Positions 52,535 to 63,844 of a stretch of 64,000 bases of DNA are shown one piece after another (the first letter of the stretch is position 1; each line of letters opens with the position of its first letter). The stretch is from Vespa crabro (lineage: Eukaryota > Arthropoda > Insecta > Hymenoptera > Vespidae). The stretch spans positions 1,817,501-1,881,500 of the forward strand of contig NC_060961.1 in NCBI RefSeq assembly GCF_910589235.1, in the 5' to 3' direction. A program made the position numbers and the translations under genes. The notes below the pieces were generated by a model. The model was not told the DNA's origin, did no database searches, and saw only the letters and a program-made list of their open reading frames with translations.

Positions 52535-53282
52535 ATCTTTTTTCTTTCTTTTTTTTTCTTTTTTTTTTTTTAAATCTTAAACCTACAGTAATACGCTTGC
52601 GCATCGATATTTTTATTAGAAAGGAATTTATAGTCGGGAGCTTAATATTCCGTTTTTATCAAAATTTCATATTTCATCGAGCCAACAGGGAAAAGATAAA
52701 TGTTCAGTATAAGAGAGAGAGAGAGAGAGAGGGAGGGAGTGAAAGAGATAGAGAGGGAAAGTATTCGCGTGTCATTTTGCACGAACGAGCACGCGTTTAA
52801 TGCGAGCTCATTCGGCCGAACGTTAATTAAGTTTGCGTTAGAGATATGTACTCGTAAAGGAAAAAAAAAAAAAAAAAAAAAAAAAGAAAAAAAAAACAAG
52901 AAAAAAGGAAAGAACAAAAAAAAGAAGAGAAAAACACAAAAGAAAAGAAAATTATCCACATTATACCCGTACTTTCCGTTTAAAAGATAACAAATGATCG
53001 TTGTATATTCCAAGTAAATTTTCTGCTTGAATTTCTATCTTCCCTATTTTTTTTTTTTTTTTTTTGTTCTTTTCTTCTTTTTTCCTTTTTTTTCTTCGTC
53101 GTTCGAGACAAGAAAATTATCGTTATCACCTTTCCTTTTAAGAATTCCACCAAGTGAAAATGTCATTAATGCGATTCAACATTTACGGTGAACGGGACTC
53201 ACATAATTCCCCATTAAACGTTCGGGATCGATGCTCTTGCTCCATTGAAATCCGCTTTCTATCTCTTTTTATCTCTCCTTCT

Positions 53283-53317
<35 letters not shown>

Positions 53318-53514
53318 CTCTCTCGCTCTCTTTTTCTTTTTTCTTTCCTTTTTTTTTCTTCCTCTATCCTTCTCTTCCTTCCTTTCTTTCTTTCCTTCCT
53401 CAGTCCATCCAGCTTTTCTTCCGGCGTGCTGGCTCCTTCCTTTCATCGGCGAGAGATCCTTTGTCCCTTTTTTTCTCTTCCCCCTTCTTTTTCATTCCCG
53501 AGCTATTTATGACA

Positions 53515-53631
53515 CGCCGTGGAAAACATTTCCCGTATATCACGGAACAAACTTACATGAACTCGTCCTAAGGGAAGGAAGGAAGCTTGGTTTGGTTCAA
53601 AGGGTGAGAGAAAGGTAGATAAAAAGAAATA

Positions 53632-53667
<36 letters not shown>

Positions 53668-53870
53668 AATAAGAAGAAGAGGACGAAAACGAGGAGGAGG
53701 GGGAGGGAGGGAGGAGGTGGAGTAAAGGAGGATGCAAGAGAAGACGCTGAGAAATCCTCATGTCTGCTGTATTAAAGAATATCCTCCGAAGGATCTTTGA
53801 GGATATTTCCTATCTCTTTTTAGTCCTTTTCTAAATCTCTAGTGACATTATCACTATCAATTTTTTTTTC
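53515..53870. repeat. Diverged duplicated block, copy 1
   Basis: The core at about 53530-53590 (CGTATATCACGGAACAAAC and onward through an AAGGAAGG purine run) matches the segment at about 55150-55205. Later landmarks recur in the same order, including AAGACGCT (53742 and about 55282) and TAGTC-TTTTC followed by an ATTA. Copy 1 carries an inserted GAAA array (53631-53668). This looks like an old local duplication with indels. Confidence 0.5.
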
Positions 53871-53871
53871 T

Positions 53872-53905
<34 letters not shown>

Positions 53906-55124
53906 TTTTTTTTCTTATCGTACTTTTAATTAACTCTTAACTTGTTAACTTGTACTTGACGAGTGTAAAAAAAAAAAAAAAGAAAAAAAGTTATCTTCGG
54001 CAATTTGAATGCAAAATTTTCATTGAAAGTCAAATAATATACGTGAATTTTCGAAAAAAATTTTTAAATATTTTCGAGCGACAATGAAATAAATCATATA
54101 TATATATATATTTTTTTTTTCGTTTCTTTTCCCTCTTTTTCTTTCTCTTTTTCTTTTTTCTTTTGTTTTATTTCATTGTTACAAAATATTCTAACATTAA
54201 TCTTAAATATACGAAATGGATTGTTAGTTCTTCATTAAAATTTTAACTCAAATAACAAAAGGTAATTTCCCTTTTTTGTTTTCTTTTTTTTTTGATCTTT
54301 TTCTTTTTTTCTTTGTTTTATTTTTTTTGCATGACAAGTATACTCGTCGTTATATACAAAAACTTCTTCGTAATGAGTATACTCGTTATTATAGGGAGCG
54401 GGGCGGGAGGAATTGCCATATCTTCACGAGTATATACTTAAATAAATTTGACACAAAATACATTAGTCATTAATGTCAATGATATCGACCGATAAAATTA
54501 TTGACTTATCAAAAATATCGATTATCATATCGTCATAATTCAATTCAATTTTACAACAATTCCATATGTATCGTGCTCGATACCGAATATATTTATCATA
54601 ATCTTAATTTTTTACAATGTAGATATATATATATATAAATTTTTTAAAAATAGAATCATACAATTAAAATATTAATATTATCTTTATTTATACTCATATA
54701 TGTATAATATTTTTTATATGAGTATGGTACGAGTACAAGTATAGAAAAATGATATAAATCATATGCGTGTGTGTGTATATATACATACATAAATATAAAT
54801 ATAAATATATATATATATATTATTATTATTATTTTTATTTTTCTTATTATTCAGTTGAAGTCAAAAATATCAATGACTTTTCGTAGAATTTTTACGTCGA
54901 GGAAAAATATTGTACATTTGTCCAACGAGCCCGCAATAAATCATTTCTTCGTAACGTTAATAAAAGAGTTTTGGTGGGTTCGCCTAGGAATCGAATCGAT
55001 CTTTAATGCGTCGACTGTTCGAGGACGGGCAAAGCAATATTTCTTCTCTTTTCTCTCGTGTCTGTAGCACGGTAGCTCTCAAACTTTCGTCCGAGTCCAA
55101 TTACTTCTTCTTTATTCCGCCGTT

Positions 55125-55370
55125 CTACCTACTTGTATGGAATAAATTTTCCGTATATCAAGGGAACAAACTTACATAAACTCATCGCGGAAGGAAAGCG
55201 AGCATGCGAGAGAGAGAAAGAGAGAGAAAAGAAGACCTCCTTTCTTCTTACCTCAAGAAGGTTGATGTTAAAATAAGAACGAAGACGCTCTTTAGTTTAG
55301 CTCTGCAAATTTACGCAAGTCTTTCTAGTCTTTTCAAGATATTACTATAAGATGGTATATTTACTTTCTT
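55125..55370. repeat. Diverged duplicated block, copy 2
   Basis: Second copy of the block starting near 53515, about 1.6 kb downstream and in the same orientation. The clearest match is CCGTATATCAAGGGAACAAA at 55151-55170 and the following ACTTACATAAACTC. A GA-rich stretch follows in both copies. Neither shows a coding frame or target-site duplication that I could identify. Confidence 0.5.
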
Positions 55371-55375
55371 CCTTT

Positions 55376-55760
55376 TTTTGAAAGATGAATTTTTATAAAT
55401 TATCTATCATCAATATCGATCTTTGGAAAAGTACGTTCGTTTTTTTTTTCTTTTCTTTTCTTTTCTTTTCATTTTCTTTTTTTTTTTTTTTTTTTGTTTT
55501 TTATTTTCTTTTCTATTTATTTGTTTATTCACATACATCGTCGGATAGGGAAAAAAGCTTGATGCATCTTATGGCATATTTATTTTTTCCTCTTTCGAAG
55601 ATGTATTTTAATAACTTATCGTCGATATCAACCTTTGCGAAAATATTCGTTTTTTTCTTCTTTTCTTTTCTTTTTTTCTTTTTTTTTTTTTTGGTTCACT
55701 TGTTTATTTACATACACCGTCGGATAAGAAAAGCTTGATGCATTCTCGTTATGCATTCAT
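55376..55760. repeat. Tandem duplication, two units of roughly 180-215 bp
   Basis: Unit 1 starts near GATGAATTTTTATAAATTAT (55385) and unit 2 near GATGTATTTTAATAACTTAT (55600). Both continue through ATCAATATCGATCTTTG / ATATCAACCTTTGCG, a long T/CT tract, TTGTTTATT, then CATACATCGTCGGATA (55531) / CATACACCGTCGGATA (55711) and AAGCTTGATGCAT. The units differ by substitutions and T-tract length, so the duplication is not recent. Confidence 0.75.
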
Positions 55761-56036
55761 ATAATCAATTATACAAGATGAACAACGTAAAAGAGAACAG
55801 TAGAGTATCTTTAATAATTTTCATAATGGGAATAAGATGTGAAAATACATATTTACGTGTACTCACATATATTTGAAGAGAGAAAAGAAAAAACAAAAAT
55901 ATTAAACAAGACCTGAACTGTCTCGTACGATGTCCTTTATTATTTAAAGTCAGTTGTTCTATTCAATCGTATCTATCTAATATAGTTTGATAATATTATC
56001 ATGTTATTTGTTTTTCTTTCTTTTGTTGATTTTCAG

Positions 56037-56154
56037 AACTTCGAGGTTCCATGCCACCTATAATAAACGAGAAGCTGGTTTATAAGTCAGTTAGATTGAA
56101 AGACACCGTTGTGATACCTTGTGTGGCATATGCCAATCCAACTCCGACTAACAG
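56037..56154 (+). CDS. Dscam-like: Dscam-family receptor, Ig3 N-terminal half (exon-6 counterpart)
   Basis: This 118-base exon enters in phase 1 and leaves in phase 2. It completes Glu, then reads LRGSMPPIINEKLVYKSV, and carries the first Ig3 cysteine (Cys29 in VVIPCVAYANPTP), stopping one base short of the Arg codon just before the domain's tryptophan. Length and phases are as expected for an exon-6 type Dscam exon, which in fly Dscam1 is chosen from a large mutually exclusive array. Only one copy is visible here, 11.9 kb from the preceding exon and 7.1 kb from the next. The acceptor is TTTTCAG and the donor is AG/GTAAGA at 56155. Sequence similarity alone is moderate because this half-domain varies; the clean joining of frames on both sides makes the call strong. 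Confidence 0.93.
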
Positions 56155-56855
56155 GTAAGAGACTGCTTGATAAAAGATCAATGTATTAAGATCTCTGTGT
56201 GTGTGTGTGTGTATGTATAATACGTACATAGATATATGTACATGATATTGAGGTTTCCTTTTGAAAAGCGATTCGATCGGTCTTTCTCTCTACTTATCCT
56301 TTTTCGTAACAGCAAACGAAATGAGAAAGAGGAGAACCGGATGGGCAGGATTATAGATCGCAGCGAAAACGAGTACTCCAACGAACAATGCACGTCCTTC
56401 TGACGCTGACGTTTACGTTCTTTCTCTATTTTGCTTATATTAATGCTAATTTTAAACATTGAGCCGGTTTAAAGGTATTCCCCTATAGAGAATCTACACA
56501 CGATTGCTAGAAATACGAAAATATTCCGAGTTCATTGACGCGTATTACCGTGTTATATACGAAAAGGCGTGTACGAGAAAGAGAAAGAGAGAGAATCAGA
56601 GTAAGAGAATACACTTCGCGTTCGACATGCCGATTTCCTTCGTATCGATAGCTTTCGATATTTGCCGTACATTCAGCATTAAATTCACGAACGTAAGCTT
56701 AGAATTGGCTTTGCTCGACGAATTAGCGTACGTTAGTTCGAACGTTTATGAATTAAATGAATATCATTCGGTGAAGGAGATTTATAATTTTTCCAAGTTG
56801 CTACGAATTTTTAAAAATACACGCAAATAAATTCGACGATAATAATGACGATGAA

Positions 56856-56859
<4 letters not shown>

Positions 56860-56946
<87 letters not shown>
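56860..56946. repeat. TA run fused to GA run
   Basis: About 28 TA units (56860-56915) change without spacer into about 15 GA units. Confidence 0.95.
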
Positions 56947-56948
<2 letters not shown>

Positions 56949-57425
56949 TAAGGAATGAAATCTGACGATTGAATAAAATTTCTTGTCATATATATTCGAG
57001 TTATAATGTTAGTGGTAGTATATGGGTATACTATATTTCTGATCTTTCATGAGAAAACGTAAGAGGTGAAATAGATGGAGATGGAGGTTTCCTTTTCAAG
57101 AAAATATTCTGTTCACGATCGATCGTTATCCGACGATGTCGTTCACCCGTTTGCTCTCTCTTTCTCTCTCTTTCTCTCTTTCTCTCTTTCTCTCGCACAC
57201 TTTTCGTAACTCGCTTTTCCTTCGGAACATTTTTCCTTCGTTGAAAAAGGAGTAAAAGAAATCATTTTCGCGGAAAAGTGGGGAACGTTGAGCCACCGAC
57301 ACAGTAGCGACCATTAACGAGGCATTACGTGCGATTCCACGCTTTCTCGATTCGCTTCCGACTCGAATGAGAGAGAGACAGAGAAAAAAACGATGAGATA
57401 GAACGAGAGAGAGAGAGAGAGAGAA

Positions 57426-57467
<42 letters not shown>

Positions 57468-57927
57468 TGTGAAAAAAATGAGAGAAAAATTTAGCAAAAG
57501 AAACTTAAGAGAAGCATTCAACGTAAGAGAAATCGAGATCGAATTGTCATACCGTTTGGTTCATGTGAAAAGAGAAAAATGGAAGAAAGAAAAATGGAGA
57601 TGAAGTGAGAGAGAAAAGAAGAAAGAAAGTAAATAAATAAACGAGACTGGCGATAGTTTCAAAAAGATGATTTTAAACGCGATTTAAGAGCGATCAATAA
57701 TCTGTCTTGTTTATAAACAAAGCGTAGATAGAGTTGTTCGTTGTATAATGTACTTTCACGTAATAGTCTTTCTTCTTCCTTCTTCGCATTCGTTTCATCG
57801 AATCGTCACGTTTCAACACGTAAATTCGTTCTCATCTGTTATTATATATATATATAAGTGGGCGAATAAAGAAAGATAGATGAAGAAGAAACTGAGAGGG
57901 TGGAAAATATGTGATAGAGAAATACAA

Positions 57928-57962
<35 letters not shown>

Positions 57963-59197
57963 TCAAGCAAACGAGAATACTAATGTATCCGACAGTCCAT
58001 ATTACGTTCGTTCGTGGTGAATAGAACGTGCAAACGAAAATACAAATCCACGAGGATGAACTCCCAGAGGAAAATCTTTCCAGAATACTCGACTGAGTGG
58101 AGGAGTGTTAGAGGGGGAGATTATCGGAGGGTAAGATATAAGTCCTTGTAGTTTGGCACGATCTTGCGATTATATTTCTCGTTAGTACGAGATAAAATAA
58201 AAGAGGAAAAGATAAAAGGAGACGATAGATATAAAGAAAGAAAGAAAAAGTAAGAGAGAATATGATATAATAGCAATACGAAAGATTGAGAAGGAGAAAT
58301 ATAATAGTTTGGGAAAACTCGTTACATATTCGATATTGCGTTATATTGCATTAAATTACGTGACTAGACTCAATTCCTTAACGCAACATATGACATTCGT
58401 GAAAGCTAATAAAGATCTTCTGGTTATCTACGAATCAGAATCAACCATCTCCTTCTTCTTCTTCTTCTTCTTCTTCGTTCGTACCTTATATACTTAGTAC
58501 TCTACTATTACGTTATTTCGACGTTTCGGAATTTACTCTCGTAACTGTTACCGAAGACGGTATTACGTTTTACTCATGTAAAATATATATTTCGAAGAGG
58601 CAAAAGGATTCGTAAGTATTCTCAGTTGGTTCATGTCGATCTTCAAATATTTTCGATGGATTTTCTTTTTTTTTGTTTTTTTTTTTGTCAATATAAATTC
58701 ATTCGTATTGAATTTAAATATATATACATATGTAAATATACATATATATATTTATTTGTATATTTAAAAAATAAACTTTCGAATGCTCGATAACGTCGAG
58801 AACGAAATGATTGATTATTTTTTTTTTTCACGATGTAACGATAATTTGATTATTTGAAATAATACAAATGATTCGATTGTGAAAGAGAAGTATGAATAGT
58901 TTTTCGTAGCATTTTACTACCATCCCGACTTGTAATAATCCTGTATTTCGATATATTGATAAACGGTAAATGAAAATGGTAGGCGGGAGGATATTCGGGG
59001 ATGGAGAAAGGAAAAAAGAGAAATCATTTGACCGTATCATTTTTCGATTTTCTTCATAAAACAATTCAAAATGGGAGTGTTGTATTCGTTATTAAAATTT
59101 ATTTTCCTTTGTGTTGTTCATCTTCATTATCGATAAACTCTATGCTTTTTCTCTGTGCGAGAATAACGATATCAAAATAAATGTAATATTGAAGAGG

Positions 59198-59247
<50 letters not shown>

Positions 59248-59593
59248 TAAATACTCTCGTCACGTTTTTCAACGAGAAATAAAATCGTCGTTCATAAAAT
59301 ATTTAGTAAAAACATAGGTATATATATATATATATATATACATATATATGTGTGTGTATCTATATCAATGGTATTGGAGTTTGTATTTACGAATTAAAAG
59401 TAACCAGACGTTCGTTCGATTTCGTTTGTTAAATGATTACTTGCGATTCGAAGATTATTAACGTTTGAGAAAAAATTAATAATGTGTACGGTAGATAAAA
59501 TTTTGTAATTTCTATCCAATTTTTTCATTTCTACAAATTGAACAAAAAATATTCTAACAATAAGAATTAATTTATCGATTGAAAGGGGGGGAC

Positions 59594-59624
<31 letters not shown>

Positions 59625-59885
59625 ATACACACGCAATCATACATACGTGCATCAACACGCATAGATATTATACTTGTGTTTGACGATAGCTATTAAGAAT
59701 CGATTCGACGTGAGAGGCGTTAAAACGATGCGTTAAAAATGAAATTTCATTGGCATGTAATGTCCACCGTTTGCTATTAAGTAAGTATATAAAGTCACAA
59801 ATTTGGTAAAAGAGTGGTGTGCTTTTACGAGGCTCTTCGGACTTTCCTATGTGTATTAAAACCGTGAGATGTATAAAGGAGAAAA

Positions 59886-59899
<14 letters not shown>

Positions 59900-59954
<55 letters not shown>

Positions 59955-60155
59955 GTAGTACGTGGATTCAGATGGAAGGAAGTAGAGAGACGAAGGGACG
60001 AATGAAGATGGGTGAAAGATATATAGACGATGGCTCTGTATGAGTAGCGCAAACAAACCGACCGCTGATTACAGAGACTGCTTCTGACAGCCCATCAAAT
60101 ATTCCGCATTTACGTGTACGTCGACGTCACTGGATATTCCCGCGCTTGTGCTCAC

Positions 60156-60196
<41 letters not shown>

Positions 60197-60289
60197 TCTC
60201 TTTCTCTCTGATCGTACAGGCCTTCCTACAGCTTCCTCGTTCTCTCCACCTCTTTCGTGCCTCGACTTCGAGAGTACGGAGAAGGAGAG

Positions 60290-60331
<42 letters not shown>

Positions 60332-60354
60332 GAGGTGGATAGAATGAAAGAGAT

Positions 60355-60391
<37 letters not shown>
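59900..60391. repeat. GA, CT and GA tracts in close order
   Basis: GA at 59900-59951, CT at 60157-60205 and GA at 60294-60330 and 60358-60391. The CT tract is complementary to either GA tract in the same transcript. Confidence 0.9.
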
Positions 60392-60394
<3 letters not shown>

Positions 60395-60405
60395 GAGGGT
60401 TTACC

Positions 60406-60490
60406 GCAGCAGCAGCAGCAGCAGCAGCACCAGCAGAGAAGCAGCAGAAGCAGTAGCAGCAGCAGCAGCAGTAGCAGTAGCAGCAGCAGA
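60406..60490. repeat. CAG/GCA triplet array, interrupted
   Basis: CAG units interrupted by CAC, AGA and TAG. It gives short poly-Gln, poly-Ser and poly-Ala frames, all bounded by dinucleotide repeats. Confidence 0.9.
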
Positions 60491-61032
60491 GCCTTCCATC
60501 TCCAGGTTCCTCTCACACTCTCGAGCATTCCCTCTATCCCATCTCCTTCCCTCGCCAATTTCCCTCCGTAAATTCGATTATCTATAGGTATATACCTCCT
60601 TCTCGTTGTGCACACGTAGTACCTTCCTACCTACGTACCTACCTACCTACCTCTCTCTTCTCCATCTCAGCAACATTCACATCCTCCTTCCAGCTTCGTC
60701 TTCTTCCACTCTTCATCCTCGTCCTCTTCGTCCTATTCGTCCTCCACGTCGTCGTCGTAGTCGTAGTCGTAGTCGTCGTCGTAGTCGTCGTCGTAGTCCT
60801 CCTTCTCTCCACTTCTCGCTGTCGTACTTCCTTTCCCGTCGTGCACCAATCCTCGCGCTTACCTCTGAGGGCAAAGTAAGCAAGAAACCGTGCCTGGAGG
60901 ATTGGGTCTTCCTCTCACACTGTGGCTTTCCAAACCACGCGAGGTCAATCGTAGCGAGAAAGCTCGACTTCTCTGGGAATTGTCGAATAGAGAAAAATAG
61001 AATGAGAAAGAAAGAGAGAGAAAGAGAGATAG

Positions 61033-61072
<40 letters not shown>

Positions 61073-61344
61073 TCAATGAGATGGTGAGTGCTTGAGAAAG
61101 AGAGAGAAAGAGAAAGATGGAAATATCTATCTTTTCTACATCTCACTGTGAATTTACTACGTTTTACTTCTCACCAATAAATACCAAAAGATGAGAGACG
61201 TTCTGAAATTGCTTTCGATTAAATTAGCCTCAATTGCGTATAACGATCGACGTTTTTATTTAGCTCTTAGGACTTTTCGATTATCATTCGAGAAGTTCTT
61301 GCGTGATAAGTGAAACGAATTAATCGTGCTTGGTAAATATTGTG

Positions 61345-61375
<31 letters not shown>

Positions 61376-61664
61376 TTATGTAAACACACGAGTCTATTTA
61401 CAAAAACGGTCTTTGTAAAAACGATAACAAATCTTTCGATATTAAATTAATGAACATTCGTGAAAAAGATTTATACATATATATATATATATATTACTTC
61501 TTTCTCTTTTTTGTATTTTTCTTTTCTTTTTCTTTTTTCTCTTCTTATCGAAAAATATGGACCAAAGAATATGAATAAATCAACTTTCAATACTCTTCAA
61601 GATCTAAAATTCACATTGGTTGATGTTACCTGGAATAAGCTATACAAGGTATGAAGAGACAGAC

Positions 61665-61695
<31 letters not shown>

Positions 61696-62049
61696 CGGAG
61701 ACAGAAAATATGAAGAGAAGGTATAGTATATAGTGCGTTTTCTTACTATCCAGTTGCGTTTATTCATAGCTGAATATTTGAAGCTTCACTGACGTCGACT
61801 CGCCACGAATCTTTCCAGCGGTACATTGAGTTTTCCTTCGTTTAATAATAAATTGTCAAGAGATAGAAAAAGAGAGAAAGAAAGAAAGAGAGAAAGAGAG
61901 AGAGAGAGAGAGAGATAAGAGAAGGGAAAGAAAAACTAAACGGCTCGAGAGTACCTTTTACCATTTATTTCTCTCTCAAAGAGAAAGAAAAATACTAACT
62001 TTTTGTTAATGATTTTACAAGTTGATAGTCAGTAATACATGGATGTAAA

Positions 62050-62096
62050 TGATGACGACAATGACGACGACGACAATGATGATGATGATGATGATA

Positions 62097-62130
<34 letters not shown>

Positions 62131-62140
62131 CGACGATGAG
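62050..62140. repeat. GAC/GAT triplet array
   Basis: GAC-rich units change to about 20 GAT units, then back to GAC. It reads as poly-Asp in one frame without any flanking domain. Confidence 0.95.
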
Positions 62141-62800
62141 GAACAACTCAGCATTTATTTCACACGATGTTTAATCGCGAGTGTTTTGAAAACAACGGGA
62201 CGGTCTATCGCACTGACAGGCATGCGTTGCGTATCTCCACGAAATACGTGTGCTTGCATAGAGAAAGAGGGAGGGGGTGGGGTTGTGAGGGGTGTGAGAG
62301 GATAGAGAGAAAGAGACAGAAACAGAGAGAGAGAGAGAGAGAAAGAGTATTGTTACGGCGTAGTTACAATTCATGGAAGCACCATGCATTCTCTGTTTTC
62401 ATTCGAAACTGTAGTTATTTTGCGGTGGTCCAGTGCAACGGAGAGATACGCGTTTCGGTTCCCATATTCGACGAACGTTTCCACCTCATTTTTGAAGTTT
62501 TTAACAGATCGTTCGAGATCAACGTTAATCCGTAGCCTCAGACGTCAATCTATGTGGATTCTTTTATTTACTTGTTTTTCCTTTTTTTCTTTTTTTTTTT
62601 TCTTTTTCTTAATTTTTCTTTCGTTTTTTCTTCTTTCTTTTTCTCTTTTTTTTCTTTTCTTTCCTATTTTTTTTTTTTTTTTTCTTTATCGACGTCGCAC
62701 TGTTTATCTTTACTTTCAATTTAGCATGCTCGATATATCGATCCACTCGAATAATATACTTTATAATTTTCGAAAGCAGAGAGATAAGCCCCAGAGTTCA

Positions 62801-62841
<41 letters not shown>

Positions 62842-63243
62842 TCATTTTTGTATGTATGTATGTATGTTTGTATGTATATACAAGTACATACGTATTTTCA
62901 GTGAAACGACGTGTCTGACGTAGGTCCATACACGAGTACGCATATATACGCAAACACATAAAATACTTTTACATCTTTCCCAAGATATTCTCAAGAACGA
63001 AGAGAATTCTCGTATCCTTCTTTATTTCCCGTTTCTTATTTCACCGGTCGATTTCAGATAAGAGAACATTTATATTTACTCAACGGGGCCATCGGAGCGT
63101 GGATTTACTTAAGCCCGTTTCTTCGATGTCGAGGAAATCTGTTACGAAATATTCGATTTCACGCACGCCTCCATCCTTTTCTTATTTTTATTTTTAGAGG
63201 AAAAAGGAACCATTGAAACTCATGAAATACATTTTTGTCGCAG

Positions 63244-63487
63244 GTGGTACTACAACAGAAATCAAAGAGAGGAACCGATCGAAGATACTTCTGGGCATTA
63301 TATAGTCCGAGATGGTTCCTTAATTATACAGGGTGTCCAAGAGAATGACGCCGGATCATACATGTGCATCGCCAGTAACTCCGAAGGAACTGAGACTTTA
63401 GAAGTCAGGTTGACAGTTTCCGCCCCGTTAAGTGTTCTCGTACAGCCTGCTATTCAAACGGTCGATCTTGGGAAGCCTGCTCATTTG
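63244..63487 (+). CDS. Dscam-like: Dscam-family receptor, Ig3 C-terminal half and start of Ig4
   Basis: This 244-base exon enters in phase 2 (one base completes Arg) and leaves in phase 0. It opens WYYNRNQ with the Ig3 core tryptophan at residue 1, continues through YIVRDGSLII, and has a textbook Ig second-cysteine motif DAGSYMC (residues 35-41). SNSEGTETLEVRLTVSAPLS follows and closes Ig3, then QPAIQTVDLGKPAHL begins Ig4. It matches exon 7 of fly Dscam1 in position and content. The donor is GTAATT at 63488, weaker than the others but in the right phase. The exon carrying the first Ig4 cysteine lies beyond the window. Ig1-Ig4 form the horseshoe fold in this family. Confidence 0.95.
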
Positions 63488-63812
63488 GTAATTCGATATC
63501 CGACGACTAACGATTAAACAACTTAGACGAATGTTTGAAATCGAATTAAGCGATAGCGATTTGAATTTACACTGCTCTATAGATAATGTTTAAATCCCTC
63601 TCTTCAATTTAATCGTTTATAATTAAAATGAATTGGATCGATCGATATAACAGTAATAATTGCCAAATCCCAATTAATAATATGTATTCGCGAATTGTGA
63701 TAGGTTTTTTTTTTTTCTTTTTACGATATATTTCGAAGGGCGGAAAATAATAAATAAATAAAAGGAAAGAGAAAAAAAAGAGAACGAAAACGAACAGAAA
63801 AAAAGAAAAAGC

Positions 63813-63844
<32 letters not shown>

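Larger units (their letters stand above)
44182..56036 (+). other. Intron, 11.9 kb, between Ig2 and Ig3
   Basis: Holds CA/TA (44331-44353), GA (44421-44463), TA (45013-45026, 45091-45105), long T tracts (45489-45521, 46160-46300), GA (46500-46526), CT (46632-46661), TG (47452-47471), a TTA-TCA-TTA compound (47707-47818), TTA (49308-49378), GATA then GA (49619-49707), AAAT (50839-50872), CT (51993-52038, 52493-52532), GAAA (53631-53668) and two duplicated blocks near its 3' end. Fly Dscam1 has its tens of exon-6 copies at this place. I looked for further exons with an Ig cysteine followed by a phase-2 AG/GTAAG donor and saw none. Confidence 0.7.
56155..63243 (+). other. Intron, 7.1 kb, within Ig3
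   Basis: Runs from GTAAGA to TGTCGCAG at 63243. It contains TG (56199-56212), a TA run passing directly into GA (56860-56946), GA then TA (about 57407-57466), GA (57936-57962), TTC triplets (58448-58475), TA (59201-59243, 59601-59623), GA (59900-59951), CT (60157-60205), two GA blocks (60294-60330, 60358-60391), CAG/GCA triplets (60406-60490), GTC/GTA triplets (60749-60805), GA (61037-61070, 61887-61914), GAC/GAT triplets (62050-62140), T-rich sequence (62579-62685) and TA then TATG (62804-62875). A 108-codon non-repetitive open frame at 56504-56830 starts with TTG and has no recognisable domain. No alternative exon was seen. Confidence 0.75.

Noticed and set aside
56504..56830. 108-codon non-repetitive frame in the Ig3 intron
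   Set aside because: It begins with TTG, matches no domain I know, and lies inside an intron without exon-like borders.
60226..60615. Poly-Leu/Cys (-) and poly-Gln/Ser (+) frames, as in polyQ proteins
   Set aside because: They are confined to the CAG array and flanking GA/CT repeats, inside a Dscam intron, without any domain.
62039..62305. Acidic Asp-rich frame
   Set aside because: It is a translation of the GAC/GAT array and shows nothing conserved beyond it.
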